NCBI RefSeq assembly: GCF_029893345.1
Contig: NZ_JARXVE010000003.1
Span: 744,001 to 808,000, forward strand
Direction of reading: 5' to 3'
Length of the DNA: 64,000 nucleotides
From: Mycolicibacterium frederiksbergense
GTDB lineage: Bacteria > Actinomycetota > Actinomycetes > Mycobacteriales > Mycobacteriaceae
Within the stretch, counting starts at the first letter, position 1. The number at the start of each line of letters is the position of its first letter. A model generated the notes under the pieces. The model ran no database searches, was not told the DNA's origin, and saw nothing but the letters and a program-made list of their open reading frames with translations. Position numbers and translations under genes: made by a program. Shown piece by piece: positions 30,142 through 40,450 of this stretch.

Positions 30142-30169
30142 TTGCTGTCGCGCGGAGCGCGAGTATGTT
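30142..30169 (+). promoter_or_regulatory. Possible promoter of the papA3 operon
   Basis: TTGCTG (30142-30147) and TATGTT (30164-30169) are 16 bp apart, in the 242-bp divergent region between pks and papA3. Transcription would start about 30176, leaving a leader of about 68 nt before the TTG start. No operator was recognised; the pks promoter on the other strand is not clear. Confidence 0.35.
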
Positions 30170-30243
30170 GGTGCTGCGATGAGTTCCGCCGGAACCGGAG
30201 CCGGCTGAGCTGGTTGAACGGGGAATACTGGGAGGGACAAGTC

Positions 30244-31665
30244 TTGCGCATCGGAAAGATAACGGTTGGCGCACTTGATGAATGGTTGCTGAGTCCAGGA
30301 TCGGTCACTTCCTGGCACCCAACGGCCGAGTCCCAGGAGAAGGCGAGACGAGCGCCGCTCAGTACAGTCCCGGTCAGCTACATGCAGAGTCAACATCTTC
30401 GTAACTACAGCGCGCGAAAAGCCGCGGGGTTGAACTTCTCTCGGCAGATCATCGCCAGCTGTGAGGTGGCTGGACAGTGCGATGTAGCTGCCATGGATCA
30501 CGCTGTGAACGCCTACCTACGTCGGCACGACACATTCCGCAGTTGGTTCGAACAATCCGGTGATGGGGAGTTCGTCCGGCACGCCTTCGACGATCCGGCT
30601 GACATGGAATTCATACCGGTCGATCAGGGCTCCATGTCGGTCGACGAAATTCGCGCTCACGTCACCGACATTCCGAATCCGTTGGAGTGGGCCTGTTTTA
30701 CATTCGGGATAATCCAGAGCGAGCACCACTTTACTTTTTTTGCCGCGATGGATCACGTCCACGGAGACGCGACGTTGATCGGCACCACAATGTTGGAAGC
30801 CAACGGCATGTATTCGGCATTGAGCGGAGGTGGGCGGGCGCTCAGACTGCCGGATGCCGGTAGCTTCGATGATTTCTGTGTCCGGGAGCGCGAATTGACG
30901 GCGGAGTTGACCGTGGATTCGCCAGGGGTGCGCGCGTGGATTGACTTCGCCGAGAACAACAGTGACGGTTTCCCCGAATTCCCACTACCGCTGGGTGATC
31001 CGCAGGAGTCGACCCGCAGCGACCTGACCTCTGAAGTTCTGATGGACGCGGCGCAGACGGAACGCTTCGAATCGGCCTGTACGGCGGCGGGTGCGCGCTT
31101 CGTCGGAGGTTTGTTTGCTTGTCTGGGCCTGGTGGAGCACGAATTCACCGGTGTTCTCACCTATTACGGACTCACGCCGAGGGATTCCCGCACAGCCGGC
31201 GACAATTTCATGACACAGGGTTGGTTCACCGGCTTGATTCCGATCATCGTCCCGGTTGCGGCGACGTCTTTCAATGAGGCCGCCTGGGCAGCGCAGGCTT
31301 CTTTCGATTCGAGCCTGGACATGGCGAGAGTGCCGTATTACCGCGTACTCGAGCTGGCTCCGTGGTTGAACTGGCCACGGCCGAACTTCCCGGTGTCGAA
31401 CTTCTTACATGGTGGTGCTGCTCCACTCAACGCTGTCCTCGCGGCTGCGGACATGGGCCTTGCGAACAATATTGGGATCTATCCCGACGGCCGGTTCTCC
31501 TATCAATTGACGATCTACATATTCCGGTACGGGGAGGGCACGGTCATGGCGATCATGCATCCCGACAACCCGGTCGCCAGCAAATCAGTCACCCGCTACA
31601 TGGGGGCGATGAGGGCGGTGTCGGCGCGGGTTGCTGATACCGGGCACTGGGGCCGCGTCGCCTAG
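30244..31665 (+). CDS. papA3: Polyketide-associated acyltransferase PapA3
   Basis: A TTG at 30244 follows GGGAGG by 8 nt and gives 473 residues beginning RIGKITVGALDEWLL, typical of PapA proteins; the ATG at 30142 adds an unrelated leader and was rejected. The catalytic HxxxD motif is in MDHVHGDATLIG near residue 170. This condensation-type acyltransferase family moves polyketide or fatty acyl chains onto trehalose; in TPP producers PapA3 makes the diacyl-trehalose intermediate. It heads an operon with mmpL10, fadD23 and the PE-PPE gene, with gaps of 67-93 bp. Base composition is slightly less GC-rich than its neighbours. Confidence 0.88.
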   Translation: MRIGKITVGALDEWLLSPGSVTSWHPTAESQEKARRAPLSTVPVSYMQSQHLRNYSARKAAGLNFSRQIIASCEVAGQCDVAAMDHAVNAYLRRHDTFRSWFEQSGDGEFVRHAFDDPADMEFIPVDQGSMSVDEIRAHVTDIPNPLEWACFTFGIIQSEHHFTFFAAMDHVHGDATLIGTTMLEANGMYSALSGGGRALRLPDAGSFDDFCVRERELTAELTVDSPGVRAWIDFAENNSDGFPEFPLPLGDPQESTRSDLTSEVLMDAAQTERFESACTAAGARFVGGLFACLGLVEHEFTGVLTYYGLTPRDSRTAGDNFMTQGWFTGLIPIIVPVAATSFNEAAWAAQASFDSSLDMARVPYYRVLELAPWLNWPRPNFPVSNFLHGGAAPLNAVLAAADMGLANNIGIYPDGRFSYQLTIYIFRYGEGTVMAIMHPDNPVASKSVTRYMGAMRAVSARVADTGHWGRVA

Positions 31666-31732
31666 CGGAGAGCAAATCGATGGCCATGGATCTTCCGCCG
31701 CACCACGCCTTCGGAGCGAAGGTGAGGGCGAC

Positions 31733-34711
31733 ATGCGACGGCTAGCCGATCTCGTGGTGCGATGGCCCTGGGCGGTGATCGGGGTCTGGGTCGCCATGGT
31801 CATCTTCCTGCCGTTGACCTTCCCGTCGCTGAGTGCAATGGCCGAAAAACACCCGCTCGTCATCCTGCCCAGCGATGCACCGTCGAGCGTCACCGCGGAA
31901 AAGATGACCGAGGCTTTCAAGGAACCGGGCAACGACGACCTGCTGTTGGTGGCGTTGATCAACGAGAACGGGCTGGGACCCGCCGACGAGGCGGCCTACC
32001 GCAAGCTGGTGGAAGCGCTGCGCGACAACATGACAGATGTCGTGAGCGTGCAGGATTTCGTCAACACCCCACAACTGCGACCGTTCATGACCAGTGCGGA
32101 CAAGACGACCTGGGTGTTGCCAGTGGGGCTGGCGGGTGAGTTGGGCACACCGCGGGCGATCGACTCATTCAACCGGGTTTCCGGCATCGTCGAACGCAGC
32201 ACCGCCGGCAGCCCCGTGACCGTGCACCTCATCGGTCCCGCGGCCACCGCCGCCGACCTCACCATCGCCGGCCAGCATGACCGCCTGCCGATCGAGATCG
32301 CGATCGCTGTCCTGGTTCTGGCGGTGCTGTTGGTCGTCTACCGCAGTGCGGTCACGATGCTGCTGCCGTTGGTGACGATCGGGTCGTCTCTGCTGATCGC
32401 ACAGGCGCTGGTGGCGGGCTTCTCCCAGCTGACAGGTGCGGGCGTGTCGAACCAGTCCGTCGTCTTCCTGAGCGCGATCATGGCCGGCGCCGGAACGGAT
32501 TACGCGGTCTTTCTGATCAGCCGCTACCACGACTATGTGCGATCGGGAGCGGATTCCGATCAGGCGGTCAAGAAGGCGATGATCTCGATCGGGAAAGTCA
32601 TCACGGCATCCGCCACCACGGTGGGGATCACTTTTCTGCTCTTGAGCTTCGCCAAAATGGGTGTGTTCAGAACGGTAGGAGTGTCGTCAGCGATCGGTAT
32701 CTGCATCGCATTCCTGGCCGGGCTGACGCTGTTGCCGGCGATCTTGGTGCTCGCCGGGGCGCGGGGCTGGGTCAAACCGCGGCGCGAACTGACCGCTCGA
32801 TTCTGGCGGCGTTCCGGCATCCGTATCGTGCGCCGACCGGTGGCGAACCTTGCTGCCAGTCTGCTGGTCTTGGCTCTACTGGCCAGCTGCGCGATCTTTG
32901 TGCGCTTCAACTATGACGATCGCAAGGTCGTGGCGGCGTCGGCACCGAGTTCGGCCGGCTATGCCGCGGTGGAACGCCATTTCCCGATCAGCCAGTCCAT
33001 TCCCGAATACATCCTCGTCCAGTCACCTCGCGACCTGCGCACCCCGCGGGCGCTGGCGGACCTGGAGCAGATGGCTTCGCGCGTCGCCCAGTTGCCGGGC
33101 GTCGGGCTGGTCAGCGGTATCACCCGGCCCCTGGGCAAGGTGCCGGCGGAGTTCAGGGCCACGTTTCAGGCAGGCATAGTCGGTTCCCGGCTGGCCGACG
33201 GCTCCGCCCAGATCGACCAGCGCTCCAGCGACCTCAACCGGCTGTCGGCCGGGGCCAATACGCTGGCTGACAACCTCGCGGACGTGCGCACCCAGATCAA
33301 CCAGGTTGCGCCCAGTATCCAGAGCCTGGCCGATACGTTCTCCTCGGTGCGAACCGAATACGGCGGCGACAAGCTGGTCCGCGACGTCGACACCGCAGCC
33401 AAGCTCGTGCAGAGCATCAATACGCTCGCCAATGCCATGGGCGTCAACTTCGCGGCGGTCAAGGACATGTTCGCCTGGATCGGCCCGGTCCTGATGGCAC
33501 TGCAAGGTAACCAGGTCTGCGACGCCAACCCGTCCTGCAGCGACACCCGCATCCAGTTTCAGCGGCTGGTAGACGCGAACAACGACGGCAGCCTCGACCA
33601 GATCAACGATCTCGCTCATCAGCTCCAGGATGTCGGAGACAAACAGACCCTCAACGCGACGGTGAACAAGCTCAATAGCGCACTCGCCAGCGTCACCAAG
33701 GCGGTTCACGACATGGGGCTGGACCGGCCCGGCGGTCCGCAGGCGGGCCTGACCCAACTGCAACAAGGCGCCGAGCGCCTGGCCGGCGGAAGCCGAGAAG
33801 TGGCCGGCGGAGTCGACGAACTCGTCAAACAGGTCAAAGTGATCGCCGCCGGATTGGACCAGGCATCGGCGTTTCTGCTGACGATGAGGAACAACGCCGC
33901 GGATCCGGCGCAGGCCGGGTTCAACATTCCGGCCGAAGTGCTGAATCTGCCGGACTTCCACAAGGCCTCCGCGGCGTACGTCTCGCCGGACGGCCGCTCG
34001 GTGCGGTATCTGGTTCAAACCAAACTCAACCCGTTCAGCTCCGAGGCGATGGATCAGGTCAATGAGATCCAGGACATCGCGCGGGGCGCCCAGCCGAACA
34101 CCACGCTGGCGGATGCCTCGATATCAATGGGTGGGTTCCCTGCCGCACTGCGGGATACCCGCGACTATTACCAGCAGGACATCCGATTCATCATCGTTGC
34201 GACCCTCATCGTCGTGATGCTCACCTTGATGTTGCTGTTGCGTTCCGTCGTCGCACCCATCTATCTCGTCGGTTCCGTCGTGATTTCCTACTTCGCGGCA
34301 TTGGGCATCAGCGTCTGTGTGTTCCAGTTCCTCCTCGGCCAGCAGTTGCACTGGAGCGTGCCGCCTTTGGCCTTCGTGGTGCTGGTCGCGGTGGGCGCCG
34401 ACTACAACATGCTTTTCGTGTCGCGGATGCGGGACGAGTCTCCACACAGCATGCGTTACGGCATCATTCGCACGCTGAGTTCGACCGGCGGCGTGATCAC
34501 CGCGGCGGGTCTGATCTTCGCCGCCTCGATGGCTGGTCTCCTGTTCTCCAGCATCGGCTTGGTGGTCCAAGGCGGTTTCGTGATCGGTGTGGGAATCCTG
34601 CTGGATACCTTCGTAGTACGCACGATCACGGTGCCCGCCCTCGCTGCGCTGGTCGGGCGGGCGAACTGGTGGCCGTCACGAATCGGCGCGCGGACGGGCG
34701 TGCACACCTGA
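31733..34711 (+). CDS. mmpL10: MmpL10-type RND lipid transporter
   Basis: ATG 31733 (MRRLADLVVRWPWAVIGVW) has an AGGTGAGG site and gives 992 residues; an upstream ATG at 31631 lies inside papA3. Two MMPL units are present with the usual 12-helix layout. The transmembrane proton-relay motifs are GAGTDYAVFLISRYHDY in the first half and VGADYNMLFVSRM in the second. The second extracytoplasmic loop is long and partly helical (residues about 500-770). By analogy with TPP producers it exports the diacyl-trehalose precursor across the inner membrane. Confidence 0.9.
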   Translation: MRRLADLVVRWPWAVIGVWVAMVIFLPLTFPSLSAMAEKHPLVILPSDAPSSVTAEKMTEAFKEPGNDDLLLVALINENGLGPADEAAYRKLVEALRDNMTDVVSVQDFVNTPQLRPFMTSADKTTWVLPVGLAGELGTPRAIDSFNRVSGIVERSTAGSPVTVHLIGPAATAADLTIAGQHDRLPIEIAIAVLVLAVLLVVYRSAVTMLLPLVTIGSSLLIAQALVAGFSQLTGAGVSNQSVVFLSAIMAGAGTDYAVFLISRYHDYVRSGADSDQAVKKAMISIGKVITASATTVGITFLLLSFAKMGVFRTVGVSSAIGICIAFLAGLTLLPAILVLAGARGWVKPRRELTARFWRRSGIRIVRRPVANLAASLLVLALLASCAIFVRFNYDDRKVVAASAPSSAGYAAVERHFPISQSIPEYILVQSPRDLRTPRALADLEQMASRVAQLPGVGLVSGITRPLGKVPAEFRATFQAGIVGSRLADGSAQIDQRSSDLNRLSAGANTLADNLADVRTQINQVAPSIQSLADTFSSVRTEYGGDKLVRDVDTAAKLVQSINTLANAMGVNFAAVKDMFAWIGPVLMALQGNQVCDANPSCSDTRIQFQRLVDANNDGSLDQINDLAHQLQDVGDKQTLNATVNKLNSALASVTKAVHDMGLDRPGGPQAGLTQLQQGAERLAGGSREVAGGVDELVKQVKVIAAGLDQASAFLLTMRNNAADPAQAGFNIPAEVLNLPDFHKASAAYVSPDGRSVRYLVQTKLNPFSSEAMDQVNEIQDIARGAQPNTTLADASISMGGFPAALRDTRDYYQQDIRFIIVATLIVVMLTLMLLLRSVVAPIYLVGSVVISYFAALGISVCVFQFLLGQQLHWSVPPLAFVVLVAVGADYNMLFVSRMRDESPHSMRYGIIRTLSSTGGVITAAGLIFAASMAGLLFSSIGLVVQGGFVIGVGILLDTFVVRTITVPALAALVGRANWWPSRIGARTGVHT

Positions 34712-34778
34712 TGTATGTGAAACTACGAAGCGGAGCGATCAGGGGTAGGGATGATGAAGTTCCTCGCTACGACGTGAC

Positions 34779-36575
34779 ATGACGACCATGACGCCAGCGC
34801 ACCAGTCAACAGTTCTGTCGATGCTGCACGGCCGCGCCAGTCTGCGCCCCGGCGACGTCGCCTTCACCTTCACCGATTATGTTCACGACCCGGCGGGCGT
34901 GGTCGAGAGTATGACCTGGTCACAACTGTCACGCCGGACCATGAATGTGGCGCGCGAGATCTGCCGTCATTCCTCGGTCGGCGACAGGGCAGTGATCCTG
35001 GCCCCGCAGGGCCTGGAGTACATCCTGGCCTTTCTGGGGTCCATGCAGGCGGGGCTGGTCGCGGTGCCGCTCCCGTTGCCCCATCGTGGCTCGAGTCATG
35101 ACCGTGTGAGTGCGGTTTTCGCCGATACGAAGCCGTCGGTGGTGCTCACCACGTCCGCGGTCGCGAAGGACGTCGGCGATTACGTCGATCAGTCAGGTAT
35201 GGGCGTTGTGCCGAGCATCATCGAGATCGATTCGTTGGATCTGGACGCCGGCAATGGACTCGGCGACGGACCGGGTTTTGCGATGACGGAGTTCCCCAGC
35301 ACGGCGTATTTGCAGTACAGCTCGGGTTCGACCCGGCTGCCGACCGGGGTGATGATCTCGCACCGCAACCTCCAGGTGAATTTCGAGCAGTTGATGCGCG
35401 GCCTGTTCGCCGATGCGCACGTCGCGCCCACCTCCGATACGACGATCGTGTCGTGGTTGCCCTTCTACCACGACATGGGTTTGGTGCTGGGTGTCTGCGC
35501 ACCGATCCTGGGCGGCTATCGCGCAGCGCTGAGCAGTCCGGTGGGGTTCTTGGAAAAGCCGGCCCGCTGGATTCGGGCGCTGGCCGAGAACTATCAGGCT
35601 TTTTCCGCCGCACCCAATTTCGCCCTCGACCTGGCGGCCCGTAAAACCACCGACAACGACCTCGCCGGGCTCGACCTCGGCGGGGTGCTGGGCATCATCA
35701 ACGGCGCGGAACGGGTGGAGCCAGCCACTCTGGAACGATTCGCAGATCGGTTTGCGCACTTCAATTTTCGCGACCACATGCTGCGTCCGTCGTACGGGTT
35801 GGCGGAGGCGACCGTGTTCGTGGCGAGTGGCGCCTGGAATGACTCGTCGGAGGCCGTGCACTTCGATGCCGACGAATTGTCGGTGGGCCGGGCCCGGCGG
35901 TGCGCCCGCGAGGGGCAGGGAAGCAAATGCGCGGCCAAAGCCGGCTCAGCGCTCGTCAAATACAAACTGCCGCAGTCACCGGTGGTGCGGATCGTCGACG
36001 TCGACACCCACCGAGAATGCGCGCAGGAAATGGTGGGCGAGATCTGGGTGCACGGCGACAATGTCGCGGCCGGCTACTGGAGCAGATCAGCGGAGGAACA
36101 GAGGTGCTTCGGCGCCACCCTCGTCGACCCGTCACGGGGCACCGTTGACGGGCCCTGGCTGCGGACCGGCGATCTGGGCTTCATCTCCGATGGTGAGCTG
36201 TTCATCGTCGGCCGCATCAAGGATCTGCTGATCATCCGCGGGCGCAATCACTTTCCCGAGGACATCGAGGCGACGGTCCAACAGATCACCGGTGGCCGGG
36301 TCGCGGCGATTTCGGTTCCGGTGAACAGCACCGAGAAGCTGGTCACCGTCATCGAAGTCAAGAAGCGAGCGGATTCCGCCGTAGCGGCGGTGCACTGGCT
36401 CAGTGAGGTCAAGAGCGACGTCACCTCCGCGATATCCAATGCGCACGGTTTGAATGTCGGGGATCTCGTTCTGGTGTCTCCTGGGTCGATACCCACCACG
36501 ACCAGCGGCAAGATCCGGCGCGCCGCCTGCGTTGAGCAGTATCGGCAGGACGAGTTCATTCGGTTGGACGCCTGA
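34779..36575 (+). CDS. fadD23: Long-chain fatty acyl-AMP ligase FadD23 (FAAL)
   Basis: A 598-residue adenylate-forming enzyme. Visible motifs are the P-loop-like [27 protein letters not shown], the [11 protein letters not shown] aromatic/acidic motif, [11 protein letters not shown], and the C-terminal hinge [17 protein letters not shown] with TTSGKIRRA. Its overall length and these motifs fit the FAAL subgroup, which makes acyl-AMP and loads a PKS without forming acyl-CoA. Position beside pks and papA3 supports loading of a starter acyl chain. Start is ATG 34779, with ATG 34788 possible; neither has a strong ribosome site. Confidence 0.9.
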   Translation: MTTMTPAHQSTVLSMLHGRASLRPGDVAFTFTDYVHDPAGVVESMTWSQLSRRTMNVAREICRHSSVGDRAVILAPQGLEYILAFLGSMQAGLVAVPLPLPHRGSSHDRVSAVFADTKPSVVLTTSAVAKDVGDYVDQSGMGVVPSIIEIDSLDLDAGNGLGDGPGFAMTEFPSTAYLQYSSGSTRLPTGVMISHRNLQVNFEQLMRGLFADAHVAPTSDTTIVSWLPFYHDMGLVLGVCAPILGGYRAALSSPVGFLEKPARWIRALAENYQAFSAAPNFALDLAARKTTDNDLAGLDLGGVLGIINGAERVEPATLERFADRFAHFNFRDHMLRPSYGLAEATVFVASGAWNDSSEAVHFDADELSVGRARRCAREGQGSKCAAKAGSALVKYKLPQSPVVRIVDVDTHRECAQEMVGEIWVHGDNVAAGYWSRSAEEQRCFGATLVDPSRGTVDGPWLRTGDLGFISDGELFIVGRIKDLLIIRGRNHFPEDIEATVQQITGGRVAAISVPVNSTEKLVTVIEVKKRADSAVAAVHWLSEVKSDVTSAISNAHGLNVGDLVLVSPGSIPTTTSGKIRRAACVEQYRQDEFIRLDA

Positions 36576-36668
36576 GCGGCGGTGATGGGCACAGACGACG
36601 GACAGGTTGAGCGGAGCGTTGAAGAGTAAGGTCCGGTTCAGTACACACACGCGTAGGCGGGAGTGGAC

Positions 36669-37805
36669 ATGCGGAGACTGTTTGCATCGGTCACTGCGCT
36701 GGTAACCGTAGGCGCCACAGGATGTTTCGGCTTCGGGATCGCGGCGGCTGACGACCCGCAACCCGGCGCGCCGGCGGACCAGCACGGGACACCGGACACC
36801 GGAACTCCGCCACTGGGGACGCCCGGCCGGGCGTACGCGCTAGGTGGCGCGCACGTTCTCGGCATCCCCTACGACGAATACATCATGCGCACCGGCGCAC
36901 AGTGGTTCCCCGGGCTGAACCGGCAGATCGTCGACTACCCCGCGGGACAGGTGCAGGGGCACACGCTGGAACGGCTGTTCCCTGGCAGCGGCCGGCTGGA
37001 TGATTCCTTCCCGGGTCTGGGCATCGACGGCCCGAGCATCGGCGAGTCGGTCGATGAGGGCGTGGGCAACGTCGATGCGGCGATCCAAAAGGGTGGTTCC
37101 GGCACCGTGATCGGCCTGTCCGAGGGTGCGATGGTGCTCAACGCCGTGCAGGCGCGGCTCGCCAACGACCCTGCGGCCCCGCCACCGGATCAACTGAGCT
37201 TCGCGGTGTACGGCGACCCGGTCGGCAAGCACGCTTTCGGTGAAAGCTTCCTGACCCAGATGTTCCCGGTGGGCAGTGTCGTTCCCGCACTCGATTACAC
37301 GATCCCGCCCCCGGTGGAGAGCCAGTACGACACCTACGAGTTCGTCTCCGCTTACGACAGCATCGCCGACTGGCCGGACCGGCCGGATAACTGGATGTCC
37401 CTCGCCAATGCGGTCGTGGGCCTCGCGACCGGTCACACGGCGGTGGCTTTCACCGACCCGAGCATGGTGCCGCCGCAAAACATCAGGACGACCGTCAACT
37501 CCAAGGGCGCGAAGACGACGACATACATGATCCCGGAGCAACACCTTCCCCTGGTGTTGCCGTTCAAATATGCCGGGGTGGACGAGCCCACACTGAACCA
37601 GCTCGACGCGGTGCTGCAGCCCATGGTGGATGCGGGCTACTCGCGCAACGACGATCCGGCCACCGCGCCGATCACGGTGGATCCGGTGCATGGTTATGAC
37701 CCCGCGGCCGTCACCGCACCGGCCACGCAGGCCGCCTTCGGCGGCGGGGCCGATCCGATGTCCCAGCTGCTCGCCGGAATGCAGTACGTGTTGAACCACC
37801 AATAG
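36669..37805 (+). CDS. Secreted PE-PPE-domain α/β hydrolase, TPP transesterase type
   Basis: ATG 36669 has GGCGGGAG upstream and gives 378 residues; GTG 36663 is too close to that site. A signal peptide is clear (MRRLFASV..., hydrophobic core, cleavage probably after GIAAA). The PE-PPE serine hydrolase domain follows, with nucleophile motif GLSEG (Ser in [12 protein letters not shown], residue about 157). Despite the usual PE label it lacks an N-terminal PE domain. In TPP producers the counterpart transfers acyl groups between trehalose lipids at the cell surface to finish TPP. It is last in the operon and convergent with the Gap-like gene. Confidence 0.85.
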   Translation: MRRLFASVTALVTVGATGCFGFGIAAADDPQPGAPADQHGTPDTGTPPLGTPGRAYALGGAHVLGIPYDEYIMRTGAQWFPGLNRQIVDYPAGQVQGHTLERLFPGSGRLDDSFPGLGIDGPSIGESVDEGVGNVDAAIQKGGSGTVIGLSEGAMVLNAVQARLANDPAAPPPDQLSFAVYGDPVGKHAFGESFLTQMFPVGSVVPALDYTIPPPVESQYDTYEFVSAYDSIADWPDRPDNWMSLANAVVGLATGHTAVAFTDPSMVPPQNIRTTVNSKGAKTTTYMIPEQHLPLVLPFKYAGVDEPTLNQLDAVLQPMVDAGYSRNDDPATAPITVDPVHGYDPAAVTAPATQAAFGGGADPMSQLLAGMQYVLNHQ

Positions 37806-37809
37806 CGAT

Positions 37810-37826
37810 CGGACTTCTACAGTCCG
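37810..37826. terminator. Short hairpin joining two convergent gene ends
   Basis: CGGACT-TCTAC-AGTCCG has 6-bp arms and overlaps the stop codon of the Gap-like gene, 4 bp past the PE-PPE gene stop. Only 11 bp separate the two genes, so it may help end both transcripts. It is weak compared with the other hairpins. Confidence 0.35.
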
Positions 37827-38458
37827 GTCAATCCCGCAACGAGCAGCACGCAGCCGACCGCGGCCAACAGGGCGGCGACCTGCCGGCGGCGCCGCGACCG
37901 CAGCCAGTCGTGCAATGCCGACAGGGTTGCGCGGGTGCGGTCCGGGGCCACCAGGTAGGAGATCAGCGGAAGTTCCACGAGCCCGAACGCCACCACATTG
38001 AACAGCAGTAAGGCGCCGACCTGGGTGGCGGCCGCGGCGCCGGAGGCGACGATGAGTGCCAGCGCGGCGAGGTAGTCGACGGACGGCAGCGCGATGCCGA
38101 GGCCCGCGACGCCCGCTGACCACAGCGACCGGCCGTCGAGCAATTGCTGTGCCCGCGGCCCGACCACGTCGAGGGCCTTCCTCGGGGCCTTTCCCATCAG
38201 CACAATCGCCGCGGCCACCAGCACACACGCCCCCACGGCCAGCTGCACTTTGGGCAGGGTGAAATGGGCCGACCTCGCGGCCGGCCTGAGAATGAACAGC
38301 ACGATGACGCCTACCGCGGCGCCCATCGCGAAACCCCCGGTGAGGAAGGCCAGTAGGTGTAGCAGCGGCCGGGGCCGGTTGAGCATCAGGACCGTCATCC
38401 CGACCCGGAACGGCTCCAGGCTGACGGCGGCGGCCATCACCATGAGCGGAATCCACAT
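37817..38458 (-). CDS. Gap-like (GPL/sulfolipid-addressing-protein family) membrane protein
   Basis: ATG 38458 (MWIPLMVMAAAVSLEPFRVG) gives 213 residues, the usual size of the GAP/Sap family; the longer frame to 38674 runs through a decayed gene on the other strand. Six hydrophobic segments are visible. The family includes Gap, needed for glycopeptidolipid transport, and Sap of the sulfolipid locus. Members are usually encoded beside MmpL transporters, so it is likely an accessory factor for MmpL10-dependent export. The basic DWLRSRRRRQVA segment precedes the last helix. Confidence 0.8.
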   Translation of the reverse strand: MWIPLMVMAAAVSLEPFRVGMTVLMLNRPRPLLHLLAFLTGGFAMGAAVGVIVLFILRPAARSAHFTLPKVQLAVGACVLVAAAIVLMGKAPRKALDVVGPRAQQLLDGRSLWSAGVAGLGIALPSVDYLAALALIVASGAAAATQVGALLLFNVVAFGLVELPLISYLVAPDRTRATLSALHDWLRSRRRRQVAALLAAVGCVLLVAGLTGL

Positions 38459-38540
38459 GATGGGCGCCAACTTACCGGCCGGGCGCCGGGTTGTGTTCAC
38501 CGCGATCGCGACCCTGGCCGCCGCGCGCCGCTCGGTGGAC

Positions 38541-38774
38541 GAGCCGAAGAGCTTCGCTTTTGTCGACGGGTTCGCCGACCTGGACTTCAACCCGAACCCC
38601 GCACTATCGGTGTTCACCAATGTCTTCACCTTCGCCGAGCACAACGGCGGTACTCGTGCGACCTGCGTGAGCACCTACGAGTCCGCTGAGGCTTTGTAGC
38701 AGGTGCTGGACATGGGTGTGGTCGAGGGTGCGTCGTCGGCGATCAACCGGAACGACGACCTCGTCGCCGCCTGA
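38541..38774 (+). pseudogene. Remnant of an AHSA1/SRPBCC-domain gene with internal amber stop
   Basis: The + frame reads FVDGFADLDFNP, then TFAEHNGGTRATCVSTYESAEAL, an in-frame TAG (38697-38699), then QVLDMGVVEGASS to a natural TGA (38772-38774). This is the C-terminal half of an activator-of-Hsp90-type SRPBCC protein; family members normally have Gln where the TAG stands. No N-terminal half is found upstream, where the Gap-like gene begins. The region 38459-38844 holds no other gene. It is most likely a decayed gene. Confidence 0.7.
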
Positions 38775-38844
38775 ATTCCCTCCCCGACCGGTGCGGCGAG
38801 GGACCGTGATCCGGGAGTTCGCCGTTCCGCGGGGGCGACGACGG

Positions 38845-39312
38845 CTACCGGGATGCGAGATGCTGTTCGAGAAGGTCGAGATTCTCGCCGTGGTCGTCGC
38901 CCACCTTGGCCAGCAGGCCGGTGGCCACCAGCAGCCAGGACAGCAGCTGCGCACCCGGCCGCCCGGCTAGCGCCGGGCGGAAGCGGATGCTCTCGGTCAC
39001 GATGTGGCCGCCATCCGCGGATTCCATGGTGAGAAGCACGTTCTGTCGAATGCCCCGCTGCTTGCCGGTGAACTCGAACACCTTGCCCGGCACGTGCCGT
39101 GTGATGGTCCACCGAACGACGTCGTGGTCGCATTCCTCGCCGTGCTTGCTCTCCCAGCTGTGACCGGCGGCCATCGTGAAGTTCGGCCCGAGTACGGTCT
39201 CTGTCTTGTGCTCCTCGTACTGTTGCGTCTCCGCGGGGTGCGTGAGTGCGTGCCAGATGAGGTCGGGGTCGCCTTCCAGCCGCCGCCAGTTGGTGAAGGA
39301 TGCGTAGCCCAT
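38845..39312 (-). CDS. SRPBCC (START-like) family protein
   Basis: ATG 39312 (MGYASFTNWRRLEGDPDLIW) has GGGAG upstream and gives 155 residues. A polyketide-cyclase/START-like ligand-binding fold is suggested by the N-terminal helix-strand pattern, alternating β strands (TWTITRHVPGKVFEFTG-like region) and a C-terminal helix ending DLLEQHLASR. Function and ligand are unknown. It is divergent from the flavin reductase gene; the 342 bp between them show no gene, only a small GTCCGG/CCGGAC hairpin about 39598-39613. Confidence 0.7.
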   Translation of the reverse strand: MGYASFTNWRRLEGDPDLIWHALTHPAETQQYEEHKTETVLGPNFTMAAGHSWESKHGEECDHDVVRWTITRHVPGKVFEFTGKQRGIRQNVLLTMESADGGHIVTESIRFRPALAGRPGAQLLSWLLVATGLLAKVGDDHGENLDLLEQHLASR

Positions 39313-39573
39313 GACTGCTCCCGATGGTCGTGGCCCGGTCACGACGGCAGTCGGCCAGGGCGAGGTTGTCATGGGAGAGAGTAGCTTTCAGAGGGCAACG
39401 CGCGTGTGTACCCGGTCGACACCCGACCGTGAGCCGCACAGCGTGTCTCGTCGTGTTGCCGGTCTCCACGATGTCGCGGGACGTCGCGACGCTCATCGAG
39501 ACGATGGTCTCGTCGTCCCCATGCCCGGGGCGTGAGCGCCGAACCGTCCAACGACCGCATCTATTCGGTGTAG

Positions 39574-40140
<567 letters not shown>

Positions 40141-40163
40141 TTACCGGCTACCCGCCGCCTGAG

Positions 40164-40325
40164 TCAGGGCCGCGAGGCGAGCTCGTCGCGGTACTTGGCG
40201 ATGCGCTGTTCGATCTCGCTGGCATCTCCCGGGCGACCCTCTTTGCGGGCCAGCTCGGCCCGGACAGACAGTTCGCGGATCGCCGTGCGGATGTCGTTGA
40301 TGCTGTGGGTATGTCCCATGCTCAT
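40164..40325 (-). CDS. Small hypothetical protein, 53 residues
   Basis: ATG 40325 follows GAAAGG by about 7 nt. The 53-residue product is acidic/basic and strongly helical (INDIRTAIRELSVRAELAR, then DASEIEQRIAKYRDELA), with no Cys and no membrane segment. Clean ribosome site, codon pattern and its own space between flanking genes support a real gene. It follows the sdhB terminator palindrome in the same direction. Function unknown. Confidence 0.6.
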   Translation of the reverse strand: MSMGHTHSINDIRTAIRELSVRAELARKEGRPGDASEIEQRIAKYRDELASRP

Positions 40326-40383
40326 GAAGCTGCCTTTCGACGTTGATTGGCTGCTATGCCGAGCCTACGCCGCCACATTCAAC

Positions 40384-40443
40384 GCCGAGCGTGCATTCAG
40401 ATCGCCATCTGCGTTCGAGACGCGATCTGGACGCACGCTCGGC
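40384..40443 (-). terminator. 22-bp intergenic palindrome after sdhB
   Basis: Arms 40384-40405 (GCCGAGCGTGCATTCAGATCGC) and 40422-40443 pair at 20 of 22 positions around a 16-nt loop. It begins 7 bp past the sdhB stop on the minus strand, so it probably ends the sdh operon transcript. Its end (GCCGAGCGTGC) differs from the CGAGCAGAC type but the design is alike. Confidence 0.6.
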
Positions 40444-40450
40444 AAGGCAT

